Shown here in pieces: positions 51,674 to 60,311 of a DNA stretch of 64,000 nt (position 1 is the stretch's first letter; every line of letters begins with the position of its first letter). Below the pieces are notes generated by a model. That model was not told the origin of the DNA. It did not search any database and was given only the letters and a program-made list of their open reading frames with translations. The translations under genes were made by a program, and so were the position numbers. Source of the DNA: Bacteroidales bacterium (lineage in GTDB: Bacteria > Bacteroidota > Bacteroidia > Bacteroidales > Marinilabiliaceae); assembly GCA_024401365.1 (NCBI GenBank), contig JAKSLE010000013.1:1-64000 (forward strand), given 5' to 3'.

Positions 51674-53008
51674 ATGAATATTTCTGCAGAAAACATCGAT
51701 GCGCTCAACGTCGTGTTGACGATGACTATTAGCAAGAGCGACTATCAACCAAATGTAGAGCAGCAACTTAAAGAGGCTCGTAAAAATGCTGTTGTTCCAG
51801 GTTTCCGTAAGGGCCACGCTCCAGCAGGCATGATTAACAAAATGTACGGCAACCAGGTTCTCGCACAGGAGTTCAACCGTGCAGTAGAGACAGGCCTCAA
51901 GAATCATATCATCGACAACAAGTTGGAGATCTTCGGCGAACCTCTTCCTCACGAGGGCGAGCAGCCAGTTGACCTCGACAACCTCCAGGAGGAGACAACA
52001 ATGAAGTTCGATATCGCTATTCGTCCTGTTGTTGATATTGATCTCTCTAAGGTAAAAGTAGCATACTACGATATCGAGGCTTCTGATGACGAACTCGAGA
52101 ACTTCAAGAATAGCCGTCTCGCTCGCTTCGCTAAGCGCGCCGATGTAGAGGTTTCTACAGAGGAGAGCATGCTCACAGCTTCTTTGAAGGCCGACGACTT
52201 CGTTAAGGAGTCTACCCTCTTCGCAGTTAAGAACATCAACGACGCTAAGGTTAAGAAGCAGTTCGTTGGCGTAAAGATTGGCGATACTGTAAAGGCTAAC
52301 TTGAAGAAGGCTTTCGAAAATAAGGCAGAACTCGCTTACGTCCTCGGTATCGAGGAGGCTAAGGTCGACGAGGCAGCTGATAAATACGAGGTAACAATCT
52401 CTGGCATCTCTGAGTACGTTAACCCAGAACTCAACGAGGAGACTTTCAAGCTCATGTACGGTGAGAATACTGAGGTTAAGACAGAGGCCGATTTCATGGC
52501 TAAGTGCAAAGAGGAACTCGTCGTAGCACTCGAGGGCGAGAGCCGTTACAAGTTCTCTATCGATCTCCGCGAGGAACTTACTAAGGCTAACGATATCCAA
52601 CTCCCTGAGGCTTTCCTCCGCCGTTGGATCGAACTCGTAAACCGCGACAACGCTAAGATGACTCCTGAGGTATTCAATAACGAATTCCCACGTTTCCTCG
52701 AGGACCTCAAGTGGCAGACAATTTCCAACTCTATCGTTCGCAAGGCTGGCATCGAGCTTACACCTGAGCTTCTCCAGAAGTTCGCTATCAAGGTAACTCG
52801 CGCACAGTACGAGCGCTACGGTCTCACAGGCCTCTCTGACGAGATGCTCGCTCCTATGGCTCAAAACCTCCTCAAGGATCAGGAGCAGCGCGAGCACGTT
52901 GTTGAGGGCGCTATCACAGAGGCTATGACTGAGTACGCTTTCGCTAACGTTAAGTTGAATCGCAAGAGCATTACTCGCGATAAGTTCGCTAAGCTTTTCG
53001 AGAAGTAA
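51674..53008 (+). CDS. tig: Trigger factor
   Basis: The protein has 444 residues. It is a ribosome-bound chaperone with peptidyl-prolyl isomerase ancestry. The N-terminal ribosome-binding signature is VVPGFRKGHAPAGMINKMYG. The C-terminal chaperone arms are helical and charge-rich. The ATG at 51674 is chosen because the in-frame extension upstream lies inside tRNA-Leu. Codon use is extremely biased (Lys AAG, Arg CGC/CGT, Glu GAG), as in highly expressed genes. It stands in the common order tig-clpP-clpX, separated from clpP by a terminator. Confidence 0.96.
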   Translation: MNISAENIDALNVVLTMTISKSDYQPNVEQQLKEARKNAVVPGFRKGHAPAGMINKMYGNQVLAQEFNRAVETGLKNHIIDNKLEIFGEPLPHEGEQPVDLDNLQEETTMKFDIAIRPVVDIDLSKVKVAYYDIEASDDELENFKNSRLARFAKRADVEVSTEESMLTASLKADDFVKESTLFAVKNINDAKVKKQFVGVKIGDTVKANLKKAFENKAELAYVLGIEEAKVDEAADKYEVTISGISEYVNPELNEETFKLMYGENTEVKTEADFMAKCKEELVVALEGESRYKFSIDLREELTKANDIQLPEAFLRRWIELVNRDNAKMTPEVFNNEFPRFLEDLKWQTISNSIVRKAGIELTPELLQKFAIKVTRAQYERYGLTGLSDEMLAPMAQNLLKDQEQREHVVEGAITEAMTEYAFANVKLNRKSITRDKFAKLFEK

Positions 53009-53036
53009 TCCGAATTCACAAAAGATAATAATACAT

Positions 53037-53074
53037 CGAAGACATTGCCCCAATAGCAGTGTCTTCGGTTTTTT
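53037..53074 (+). terminator. Terminator of tig
   Basis: CGAAGACA pairs with TGTCTTCG around a 15-base loop, followed by G and T6 (53069-53074). It precedes clpP by 26 bases, so clpP must have its own start or read-through supply. Confidence 0.85.
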
Positions 53075-53099
53075 GGTTTAATACATAATTAATAACCGC

Positions 53100-53768
53100 A
53101 TGAACGATTTCAGAAAATTCGCTATCGGACAGCCTGGCGTACGCCGCTCAGCGCTAGACCACTACACACAAATCATGAATGGCTATATCTCCCCAACTAT
53201 CATCGAGGAGCGCCAACTGAATGTCGCTAGCATGGACGTATTCTCTCGTCTTATGATGGACCGTATCATTTTCCTCGGTACCGAAATCAACGACGACGTG
53301 GCTAATATCGTTCAAGCACAACTCTTATTCCTTGAATCAGCCGATTCTTCAAAGGATATCTCAATATATATCAACTCTCCTGGTGGCGTAGTATACGCTG
53401 GCTTGGGTATCTACGATACTATGCAGTACATCAATTCCGATGTCGCTACTATCTGTACAGGCCTCGCTGCTTCTATGGCATCTGTACTCCTCGCTGCAGG
53501 TACCAAGGGTAAGCGCTCAGCCCTCCCTCACTCTCGCGTGATGATCCACCAACCTCTTGGTGGCGCTCAGGGCCAAGCTTCTGATATCGAAATCACAGCT
53601 CGCGAAATCCTGAAGTTGAAGGATGAATTGTACGATATCCTCCACCAACATTCAGGCGCCGATATGGAACGTATCCGTAAGGATGCCGACCGCGACTATT
53701 GGATGACTTCTACCGAGGCTAAGGAATATGGCCTTATCGACGAGGTCCTAGTACGTTCAACAAAATAG
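53100..53768 (+). CDS. clpP: ATP-dependent Clp protease proteolytic subunit
   Basis: The protein has 222 residues. It is the serine protease barrel that degrades substrates unfolded by ClpX. Catalytic Ser125 lies in [14 protein letters not shown], His150 in [20 protein letters not shown], and the Asp in the downstream [19 protein letters not shown] part; Ser-His spacing of 25 equals that of E. coli. [20 protein letters not shown] supplies the oxyanion region. clpX starts 6 bases downstream. Confidence 0.97.
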   Translation: MNDFRKFAIGQPGVRRSALDHYTQIMNGYISPTIIEERQLNVASMDVFSRLMMDRIIFLGTEINDDVANIVQAQLLFLESADSSKDISIYINSPGGVVYAGLGIYDTMQYINSDVATICTGLAASMASVLLAAGTKGKRSALPHSRVMIHQPLGGAQGQASDIEITAREILKLKDELYDILHQHSGADMERIRKDADRDYWMTSTEAKEYGLIDEVLVRSTK

Positions 53769-53774
53769 TAACGA

Positions 53775-55013
53775 ATGGCTAAAAAAGACGATGTTTGCTC
53801 ATTCTGCGGTCGAACACGCCGCGATATCCGCTTCGCTATCCAGGGTATAGGGGGCGTAATGATATGCGATGAGTGTGTCCGTAGCGCAGGTGAAATCCTC
53901 CGAGAGAATAGCTTTACGCCTTCTACCGCCAATACAAATAATCTCACTATCGCTAAGCCTCAGGAAATAAAGGCTTACCTCGATGAGTACGTAATCGGTC
54001 AGGACGACGCAAAGAAATACCTCTCTGTAGCAGTGTACAACCACTACAAGAGATTGCGCAGCAATGCTGGCCGTGCCTCTAAAGATGATGTCGAGATAGA
54101 AAAATCCAATATCATAATGGTGGGTGAGACGGGTACAGGTAAAACTCTCCTGGCTCGTACTATCGCCAAACTCCTCGATGTACCTTTCACTATCGTGGAC
54201 GCAACAGTCCTCACCGAGGCTGGTTACGTGGGCGAGGATGTGGAGAGCATCTTGAGCCGCCTCCTGCAGGCTGCCGATTACGACGTGCCTCGCGCAGAAC
54301 AGGGTATCGTATTTATCGACGAGATAGATAAAATCGCACGCAAGAGCGACAACCCATCTATAACACGCGACGTTTCTGGTGAGGGCGTTCAGCAGGGATT
54401 GCTCAAATTATTGGAGGGCTCTATCGTAAATGTGCCTCCTCAAGGTGGTCGCAAACACCCAGAACAGAAGATGATTGCTGTCAATACTCAGAATATCCTC
54501 TTCATCTGCGGCGGCGCATTCGATGGTATCAAACAGAAAATAGCAAGTCGCCTTAACTCAAGAACCGTGGGCTATACCGCACAAAAGGATAAGGCTGCTA
54601 TCGATTTCAATAATCTATTGCAGTATGTAGCTCCTCAAGACCTTAAGTCTTTCGGCCTCATACCTGAGATTATCGGACGTCTCCCTGTCCTCACCTACTT
54701 GCAACCTCTCGATCGCGACGCTTTGCGACGTATCCTCGTCGAACCAAAGAATTCGCTTATCAAACAGTATTCTAAGCTATTCGAAATAGATGGTGTGGAA
54801 CTGGAGATTTCCGACGAGGTTATCGACCTCATCGTCGACAAGGCTATTGAATTCAAAGTCGGTGCTCGTGGTCTCCGTTCTATCTGTGAGAATATTCTTA
54901 TGGATAAAATGTTCGAGATACCTTCTTCCAATACCAATAAACTTACTATCGATGCAGAGTACGCTCGCAAACAGTTGTCCGACGAACGTATGACTCGCAT
55001 CCAGGCTAGCTAA
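53775..55013 (+). CDS. clpX: ATP-dependent Clp protease ATP-binding subunit ClpX
   Basis: The protein has 412 residues. The N-terminal zinc-binding domain shows [13 protein letters not shown] and VMICDECV. The AAA+ module has Walker A GETGTGKT and Walker [34 protein letters not shown]-type residues and the ClpP-docking IGF-like loop region follow ([12 protein letters not shown] belongs to the lid part). It unfolds tagged proteins and feeds them to ClpP. It is directly coupled to clpP. Confidence 0.97.
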   Translation: MAKKDDVCSFCGRTRRDIRFAIQGIGGVMICDECVRSAGEILRENSFTPSTANTNNLTIAKPQEIKAYLDEYVIGQDDAKKYLSVAVYNHYKRLRSNAGRASKDDVEIEKSNIIMVGETGTGKTLLARTIAKLLDVPFTIVDATVLTEAGYVGEDVESILSRLLQAADYDVPRAEQGIVFIDEIDKIARKSDNPSITRDVSGEGVQQGLLKLLEGSIVNVPPQGGRKHPEQKMIAVNTQNILFICGGAFDGIKQKIASRLNSRTVGYTAQKDKAAIDFNNLLQYVAPQDLKSFGLIPEIIGRLPVLTYLQPLDRDALRRILVEPKNSLIKQYSKLFEIDGVELEISDEVIDLIVDKAIEFKVGARGLRSICENILMDKMFEIPSSNTNKLTIDAEYARKQLSDERMTRIQAS

Positions 55014-55029
55014 TCAAGATTATCCAACA

Positions 55030-56319
55030 ATGAAAGATTTATACTCAGTATACCTTTCATCAACAGGAATATGCACAGACACCCGTAATATCCTCAACGG
55101 GTGTCTGTTCGTTGCTCTTAAGGGTGAAAGATTTGACGCTAATGAGATGGTCAACGAGGCCCTCCAAAATGGAGCAGCTCACGTATTGACGTCTAATACA
55201 TCGTTCAAAAACGACAAACGCTGCACCGTAGTCCCCGATACATTGGTAGCTCTCCAAAATCTGGCTACTTACCATCGCCAACATCTCCACATCCCAGTCA
55301 TCGGAATCACTGGCACAAATGGCAAGACTACAACAAAGGAGCTCACAGCTGCTGTATTGTCAAAAAAATACCGAGTATTGGCCACAAAGGGTAATCTCAA
55401 CAACCATATCGGCGTCCCTTTGACTCTCTTGAGCATCGACGAGTCTAAGCACGATATCGCTGTGGTTGAAATGGGAGCTAGCCACCCAGGCGAAATTAAA
55501 CAGTTGTCTGGCTTCTCACAACCGGATTCTGGTCTCATTACTAATGTCGGTATCGCTCATACCGAGGGCTTTGGCTCTTTCGAGGGGGTTAAGGCTACAA
55601 AACGAGAGCTTTACGAGCAGTTGAAATCTACCTCGGGTAAGGTATTTATCAATATCTCAAATACTAACCTCGTGGGAATGCTGGATAACTATAGTAATAT
55701 TTTCAGCTACACGACTGATTCTCAGACTGCAAATATCTCTGGCAAAGTTTCTGGACCTTCTGAATTGCTCTCTTTCAAATGGGAACATAATGGTGAGTCT
55801 CACGAAGTTAATACTCACCTGACAGGTGCTTACAACCTTGAGAATGCTCTTGCAGCTGCGTCCGTAGGTACTTATTATGGTGTCTCTGCAAGTGATATTT
55901 GTGCAGCCATAGCTGAATACGAGCCTACTAATGGCCGTTCCCAGATTATCCAAACCGACCGCAACCGCGTAATTATGGATGCCTATAACGCAAACCCTAC
56001 AAGCATGATGGCTAGCGTCAAGAATTTTGCATCCCTCGAGGGGGATAATAAGGTAGTGGTACTGGGGGCTATGCGTGAACTGGGTAGCATCGAAACGGAA
56101 ATGCACCGCAATCTCCTAGCGGCCCTAGTAGAGAATAATATTACTAAAGCATATCTCGTCGGACCTGAATTCTCTCCTCTTAAATCTGAATTCAGTTCTT
56201 TTACCTACGTAGACTCTGCCAACGAACTGACTGCCGAAATGCAATCACTGAATAAGGCATACATACTAGTCAAAGGTTCTCACTCGAACCGACTGGATAA
56301 ACTAAAAGATCTATTATAA
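55030..56319 (+). CDS. murF: UDP-N-acetylmuramoyl-tripeptide-D-alanyl-D-alanine ligase
   Basis: The protein has 429 residues. It adds D-Ala-D-Ala to UDP-MurNAc-tripeptide, the last cytoplasmic step of the peptide stem. Motifs: GCLFVALKGERFDANEMV (uridine-binding N-domain), IGITGTNGKTTTKEL (P-loop), NLNNHIGVPLTLL, VVEMGASHPGEIKQLS, and the C-domain IMDAYNANPTSM. It follows clpX by 16 bases, so it may be co-transcribed with clpPX; in other Bacteroidales the clp genes are not generally next to murF, to my knowledge. It ends just before a bidirectional terminator. Confidence 0.96.
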   Translation: MKDLYSVYLSSTGICTDTRNILNGCLFVALKGERFDANEMVNEALQNGAAHVLTSNTSFKNDKRCTVVPDTLVALQNLATYHRQHLHIPVIGITGTNGKTTTKELTAAVLSKKYRVLATKGNLNNHIGVPLTLLSIDESKHDIAVVEMGASHPGEIKQLSGFSQPDSGLITNVGIAHTEGFGSFEGVKATKRELYEQLKSTSGKVFINISNTNLVGMLDNYSNIFSYTTDSQTANISGKVSGPSELLSFKWEHNGESHEVNTHLTGAYNLENALAAASVGTYYGVSASDICAAIAEYEPTNGRSQIIQTDRNRVIMDAYNANPTSMMASVKNFASLEGDNKVVVLGAMRELGSIETEMHRNLLAALVENNITKAYLVGPEFSPLKSEFSSFTYVDSANELTAEMQSLNKAYILVKGSHSNRLDKLKDLL

Positions 56320-56324
56320 TATAT

Positions 56325-56367
56325 CCATAAAAAAGGGGTTCTACAGCACAAAACTATAGAACCTCTT
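56325..56367 (-). terminator. Terminator shared by murF and the leftward TerB operon
   Basis: AGGGGTTCTA and TAGAACCTCT form a stem with an 11-base loop. On the minus strand it is followed by a T6 run; on the plus side the tract is weaker (CTTATT). It sits between convergent transcription units. Confidence 0.75.
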
Positions 56368-56472
56368 ATTACTCAATCGGGCAAGGTTCTTACATAATGA
56401 CCTTTCAAACAATCACTTCTTTGATTGTAATATATGGTAGAACCTTTCTATTTACATACATAATATGTTTTG

Positions 56473-56589
56473 TTAATCGTTGCCCCAATCGTGCGACATA
56501 ACATCCTCTCCTTCGTCATCGATGCCAAAGTCCCGATTGTAATCGTCAAAAGTATATTCTTCCGACTCCTCTGAATAATCATCTTCCAT
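56473..56589 (-). CDS. Acidic 38-residue micro-protein
   Basis: A complete frame of 38 codons starts at 56589 (MEDDYSEESEEYTFDDYNRD) and ends at a TAA at 56473. It is very acidic (about 18 Asp/Glu) with aromatic residues. AAGGG precedes the ATG at ribosome-binding distance, and the gap to the upstream TerB-like gene is 12 bases, so it looks like the last gene of that operon. I recognise no family. Confidence 0.5.
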   Translation of the reverse strand: MEDDYSEESEEYTFDDYNRDFGIDDEGEDVMSHDWGND

Positions 56590-56601
56590 AACCCTTGTTA
56601 T

Positions 56602-56970
56602 TTAAACCGTAAACTCTTTCTTCCAAATATTATACGAATTAGACTCTTCAACGGACACATCTCCATCTGCAAGGATAATGGACTCTATCAATGTATCCAT
56701 AGCATTTAATATTGGACGACGCATTCTTTCAGAATCCTCAGACAAAATTGCCTTCGTTTCAGAGATTACCTCTTCTATAGATGATAGCCCTTTATACATC
56801 TCACAATCAAAATCGTTAGAATCTTTGTCAGTCGCCAATATTCCAGCTTGCTTAAGCTTGTTCTTGAAGTCAAGAATTACAGATTTCTCTTCTGTGGCAA
56901 CAATTCCATCTACCTTAGCGAAAAACATTGCCACCTTGGCTACCCTTGATGCTTGTGTTACCGATCTCAT
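56602..56970 (-). CDS. TerB-like helical protein
   Basis: The protein has 122 residues and is all-helical in appearance. Two similar segments, MFFAKVDGIVATEEKSVI (about 15-32) and IILADGDVSVEESNSYNIW (about 98-116), each show the hydrophobic-(A/V)DG-(hydrophobic)-x-x-E pattern of TerB/YebE-type tellurite-resistance-associated domains, thought to bind metal. The TerB call is by pattern only. Its start overlaps the stop of a 35-residue membrane protein (ATGA), and it is preceded by AAGGGAA. An acidic micro-protein follows. Confidence 0.6.
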   Translation of the reverse strand: MRSVTQASRVAKVAMFFAKVDGIVATEEKSVILDFKNKLKQAGILATDKDSNDFDCEMYKGLSSIEEVISETKAILSEDSERMRRPILNAMDTLIESIILADGDVSVEESNSYNIWKKEFTV

Positions 56971-57074
56971 TTCCCTTGCCCTCCCTTATTATTGCTGCCA
57001 ATTAATTTTTTGGTGCCTCTAGTTATGGTTCCAACGGACGCTACAATTGAGGCGATAATGAAAACTGTTTCCAT
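56967..57074 (-). CDS. 35-residue single-pass membrane micro-protein
   Basis: The frame from ATG 57074 encodes METVFIIASIVASVGTITRG plus a basic tail (KKLIGSNNKGGQGK). One hydrophobic segment of about 15 residues is followed by positive charge, as in a short membrane anchor with the tail in the cytoplasm. It overlaps the start of the TerB-like gene by four bases (ATGA), strong support for translation. An in-frame extension to 57158 would run through the upstream RNA terminator and is rejected. Confidence 0.6.
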   Translation of the reverse strand: METVFIIASIVASVGTITRGTKKLIGSNNKGGQGK

Positions 57075-57117
57075 AAATGAACAAACCCTATTAGCTCCTC
57101 TGATTTCGGATTGGTAT

Positions 57118-57303
57118 AAAAAAGAAAACGTGGGAGCTGTACTCATTACCCGTCCCACGATTAGAGGCCTCGCATGCCGTTGTAGTCAGAACGAGCAACG
57201 CAGAAGCCCCACGAGTTGGATATATACAACAAAACCGAACCCACTTATGGGTTACGTTTATAGATATATCTACCCTAGGCATCCACCGTTGCCATGCTCT
57301 TTG
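57118..57303 (-). ncRNA. Structured RNA candidate, 6S-like rod with terminator
   Basis: On the minus strand, TTGTAGTC (57310-57303) pairs with GACTACAA (57187-57180). Inside it GCAACG (57292-57287) pairs with CGTTGC (57200-57195), then GATATAT with ATATATC. The apical hairpin is AACCCA-TAAG-TGGGTT (57252-57237). This makes one long interrupted rod with an asymmetric central bubble. A separate terminator follows: CGTGGGA/TCCCACG (57129-57159) and a T-rich tract at 57118-57128. A promoter-like TTTATTTG lies at the 5' side (57307-57314). The size, about 185 nt, and the rod-plus-terminator layout fit 6S RNA (Bacteroidales-1 type), but I cannot compare it with a covariance model. The 5' end is uncertain. 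Confidence 0.45.
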
Positions 57304-57620
57304 ACTACAAATAAAGAAGTTGCGAGTTTCTAATCGTCAAGAACAAAGCGAAAGTAAACGCTTTCTATGTATATTAATCTTCGGTTTGTTACGAATACGC
57401 ACCTTGGTTTGTTACAAAAAATGATAGCTTGTCTATGTAAGCGGAAGCCTCAACAATTCCAGTTTAAAGAGTTTCTATATCTGCGCTATAGGAACTTTCC
57501 CTTTTATGCACACTTCACTATCTCGCAATCTCGGTTAACTCTGAGTATTGAGATGGCCAATATCTTTCTGATGTCCTTATCAAGGAGTTATTATGTACAT
57601 CCTTGGTAAAAAAAATCACA
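57304..57620. other. Intergenic region without a recognised gene
   Basis: Between the structured RNA candidate and the UmuC-type gene lies about 300 bases with no convincing frame. An 80-codon plus-strand frame (57367-57609) has no start signal, and its composition is unlike the neighbours. CAAATAAAGAAGTTGCGAG at the left end may be promoter sequence of the RNA. Confidence 0.45.
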
Positions 57621-58913
57621 CTAATGTATCTCTATTATCTCATCCCAATTCGTTGTAGCTCTAGGAGACATATGCTCACGACGTAAGTTATGAAGGAATA
57701 ATTCATCCTTACCATCTTCTTCTCCCTTGCCTGGCAACTGTGCTCCTAAATGGATTGCATCTGTATTGTGTTCTGTATTTATTGCATCCATAACGGCAGC
57801 TAGCTTGTCATAATGAGCTCTCTTTTCTGGATTATAGTCAAATAACGCTGTCTGAACAGCATTGTCGGGTGTAATGCCACTTAGTATTACACCACATTTC
57901 TTATACTGTATGCCGCTTCTGAATACCATACTCAACGCTGTCAACGCAGTATTAACTATCTCTTGCGTTGATGATACAGCTACTGGCAACACGACATTTG
58001 CTGAATTATTATACTGCGTACTCTCTTCCCTGAATCTATTTGTCAGCACAAACACGGTCACTATCCCTGCAACACTCTTCTGTTTTCTTAGTTTTTGGGC
58101 ACAAGATGCCGCAAAGTTAGCTGTCATAGTCCGCAAATCTTCTATCTCTGTCAGCATATCGGCAAATGACCTTGAGGTACAGATACTCTGCCTTCCTTCT
58201 ATCTCTTCAGAAGCTATACAATCAATCCCCTGTAATTCCCTGACAGTCCGCACTCCCGGCAGAGCTAGTAGGAAACGGACTGAGTCTTCTGACATCTGCG
58301 AAAGTTGCCAGGCATTGGTCAGCCCCATCTTTTTCATTTTTTGCAGGGATCTCCTCCCTATCCCCCACACATCGCCTACTGGAGTCAACTCAAGTGCTTT
58401 CTTTCGCTTTTCTTCTGTATCTATCATACAGGCTCCACAATACCCAGGGTATTTTTTAGCAAAATGACAGGCTACTTTTGCTAACGTCTTTGTAGGAGCT
58501 ACTCCTATACTTACAGGAATCCCTACGGAACGCAATATATCTGCACGCAACTTACGCGCTTGCTCTAATATCTTGTCATTCTCTAATTTCGACTCATAGT
58601 AAAGTTCGTCTATTGAGTATGGGATAATTTCCCCCACCGTTTCCCTCACAATGGACATTACTCTGGCACTCAAATCTCCATATAGTACATAATTGGAGGA
58701 AAAACAGACTATCTCGTTTCCCTTCTTGTTATACTTGCCTATACGAAAAAAGGGCTCTCCCATCGGGATGCCCATTTCTTTTGCTTCGTTTGATCTTGAT
58801 ACTACACACCCATCATTATTCGACAACACAACAACTGGTCGCCCATTCAAATCGGGACGAAACACTCGCTCACACGATACAAAAAAGTTATTGCAGTCAA
58901 CTAAACAATACAA
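57621..58913 (-). CDS. umuC: Y-family translesion DNA polymerase, UmuC type
   Basis: The protein has 430 residues. It copies damaged DNA. MYCLVDCNNFFVSCERVFRPDLNGRPVVVLSNNDGCVVSRSNEAK is the UmuC signature N terminus, with catalytic Asp6. The second acidic pair is in YSIDELYYES, and GVAPTKTLAKVACHFAKK and DVWGIGRRSLQKMKKMGL (helix-hairpin-helix) follow. The little-finger domain is at about 240-350. The length suits UmuC, not DinB. The start codon is TTG (58913), since no ATG occurs in frame and the protein aligns from this residue. No umuD gene is adjacent, unlike the usual umuDC pair. Confidence 0.92.
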   Translation of the reverse strand: MYCLVDCNNFFVSCERVFRPDLNGRPVVVLSNNDGCVVSRSNEAKEMGIPMGEPFFRIGKYNKKGNEIVCFSSNYVLYGDLSARVMSIVRETVGEIIPYSIDELYYESKLENDKILEQARKLRADILRSVGIPVSIGVAPTKTLAKVACHFAKKYPGYCGACMIDTEEKRKKALELTPVGDVWGIGRRSLQKMKKMGLTNAWQLSQMSEDSVRFLLALPGVRTVRELQGIDCIASEEIEGRQSICTSRSFADMLTEIEDLRTMTANFAASCAQKLRKQKSVAGIVTVFVLTNRFREESTQYNNSANVVLPVAVSSTQEIVNTALTALSMVFRSGIQYKKCGVILSGITPDNAVQTALFDYNPEKRAHYDKLAAVMDAINTEHNTDAIHLGAQLPGKGEEDGKDELFLHNLRREHMSPRATTNWDEIIEIH

Positions 58914-58956
58914 GGTGTAAATAAAATATAGTATCAGGACTCTGACCGTATTATCT

Positions 58957-60288
58957 TTATTTCGTCAGGCTCTCAACTGCCTTATGTACATTACCAAAGG
59001 TAAATCTGCCCATAGTAGCGTCCATCTTAGCCTTAATCTGAGCTGTACAGAGATTACCTATCGAACCTTCATGCGTATGGTTTATCTCACCATGGAACTC
59101 AAACTCACCTCGCTCAATAGCCATACCCACATGCTTATATGCATCACGGAATGGCATACCCTCATTAGCAAGACGGTTAACTTCTTCTACACTGAACGCA
59201 TATTTGTACTTAGGATCATTCATCACTCCCTCTACTACCTCAATATTCTCAATAGCATAGGCCGTAATATCCAAACAATCCTTCATCTCATTGAATACAG
59301 GAATAAATACTTCCTTGATAATCTGCATATCTCTGAAATATCCAGATGGCAAGTTGCCTGTTATCAATCTTATTGTATTAGAAACGCCTTGCATCTTATT
59401 GCAGTGCGCACGTATAAGCTCAAATACATCTGGATTCTTCTTATGCGGCATAATACTTGAACCTGTCGTCATCTGCTTTGGCAAATGCAGGAAGCCAAAG
59501 TTCTGGCTGGTATACATACAGCCATCAAACGCAAGGCGACCAATAGTCTCCGCCAAAGAGGCAATAGCGAACGATATAATACGCTCTGTCTTACCTCGTC
59601 CCATCTGAGCATATACTACATTGTAGTCCAAATCATCAAAACCGAGCAACTTCGTTGTCATAGTTCTGTTCAATGGGAATGACGAACCGTAACCAGCTGC
59701 TGCACCAAGCGGATTCTGATTGGTAACCTTCCAAGCAGCTTCCATCATAAGCATATCATCTGTCAGGCTCTCCGCATAAGCACCAAACCAAAGACCAAAT
59801 GATGATGGCATAGCTACCTGAAGGTGTGTATAGCCAGGAATAAGCACATTCTTGTACTGCTCACTCTTCTGCTGGAGAACATCAAAGAGCTTGCGCATCC
59901 TGCCTACAAGGTCTTCAATCTCTGCTCTGGCATATAGCTTAAGGTCAAGAAGTACCTGGTCATTACGCGAACGGCCCGAATGTACCTTCTTACCAACATC
60001 GCCCAATTTACGTGTAAGCATAAGCTCAACTTGCGAATGTACATCTTCTATGCCGTCCTCAATGACAAACTTACCCTCACATGCAATCTGATATATGTTC
60101 TTGAGCTCCTTCAAGAGGATATCCAACTCATCTTTCTGCAATAGACCTACACTCTCAAGCATGGTTATGTGCGCCATAGTACCCATAACATCATATGGAG
60201 CAAGGTAGAGATCCATCTCTCTATCCAAACCAACCGTAAACTGGTCTATCTTATCATCTACTGAATAACCCTTATCCCAAAGTTTCAT
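58957..60288 (-). CDS. argH: Argininosuccinate lyase
   Basis: The protein has 443 residues. It splits argininosuccinate into arginine and fumarate, the final step of arginine synthesis. The fumarase/aspartase-superfamily signature is GSSIMPHKKNPD (about 282-293), with the catalytic Ser in this loop. Also HSGRSRNDQVLLDLKLY (substrate loop) and GYTHLQVAMPSSFG with the catalytic His. It is the last gene of the leftward arginine operon, 23 bases after argE. Confidence 0.97.
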   Translation of the reverse strand: MKLWDKGYSVDDKIDQFTVGLDREMDLYLAPYDVMGTMAHITMLESVGLLQKDELDILLKELKNIYQIACEGKFVIEDGIEDVHSQVELMLTRKLGDVGKKVHSGRSRNDQVLLDLKLYARAEIEDLVGRMRKLFDVLQQKSEQYKNVLIPGYTHLQVAMPSSFGLWFGAYAESLTDDMLMMEAAWKVTNQNPLGAAAGYGSSFPLNRTMTTKLLGFDDLDYNVVYAQMGRGKTERIISFAIASLAETIGRLAFDGCMYTSQNFGFLHLPKQMTTGSSIMPHKKNPDVFELIRAHCNKMQGVSNTIRLITGNLPSGYFRDMQIIKEVFIPVFNEMKDCLDITAYAIENIEVVEGVMNDPKYKYAFSVEEVNRLANEGMPFRDAYKHVGMAIERGEFEFHGEINHTHEGSIGNLCTAQIKAKMDATMGRFTFGNVHKAVESLTK

Positions 60289-60311
60289 ATTCTACAATGG
60301 TGTATTTTATA

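Noticed and set aside
51659-53053. A 464-codon open frame antisense to trigger factor.
   Set aside because: Leu/Glu/Ser-rich mirror of a highly codon-biased gene; no start signal and no recognisable family.
57274-57292. ACGGTGGATGCCTAGG resembles the 5' end of 23S rRNA.
   Set aside because: Similarity stops after about 15 bases on both sides, and the segment fits inside the rod fold of the RNA candidate; treated as chance.
57367-57609. An 80-codon plus-strand frame in the gap before the UmuC-type gene.
   Set aside because: No ribosome-binding or promoter signal and no recognisable domain; kept only as intergenic sequence.
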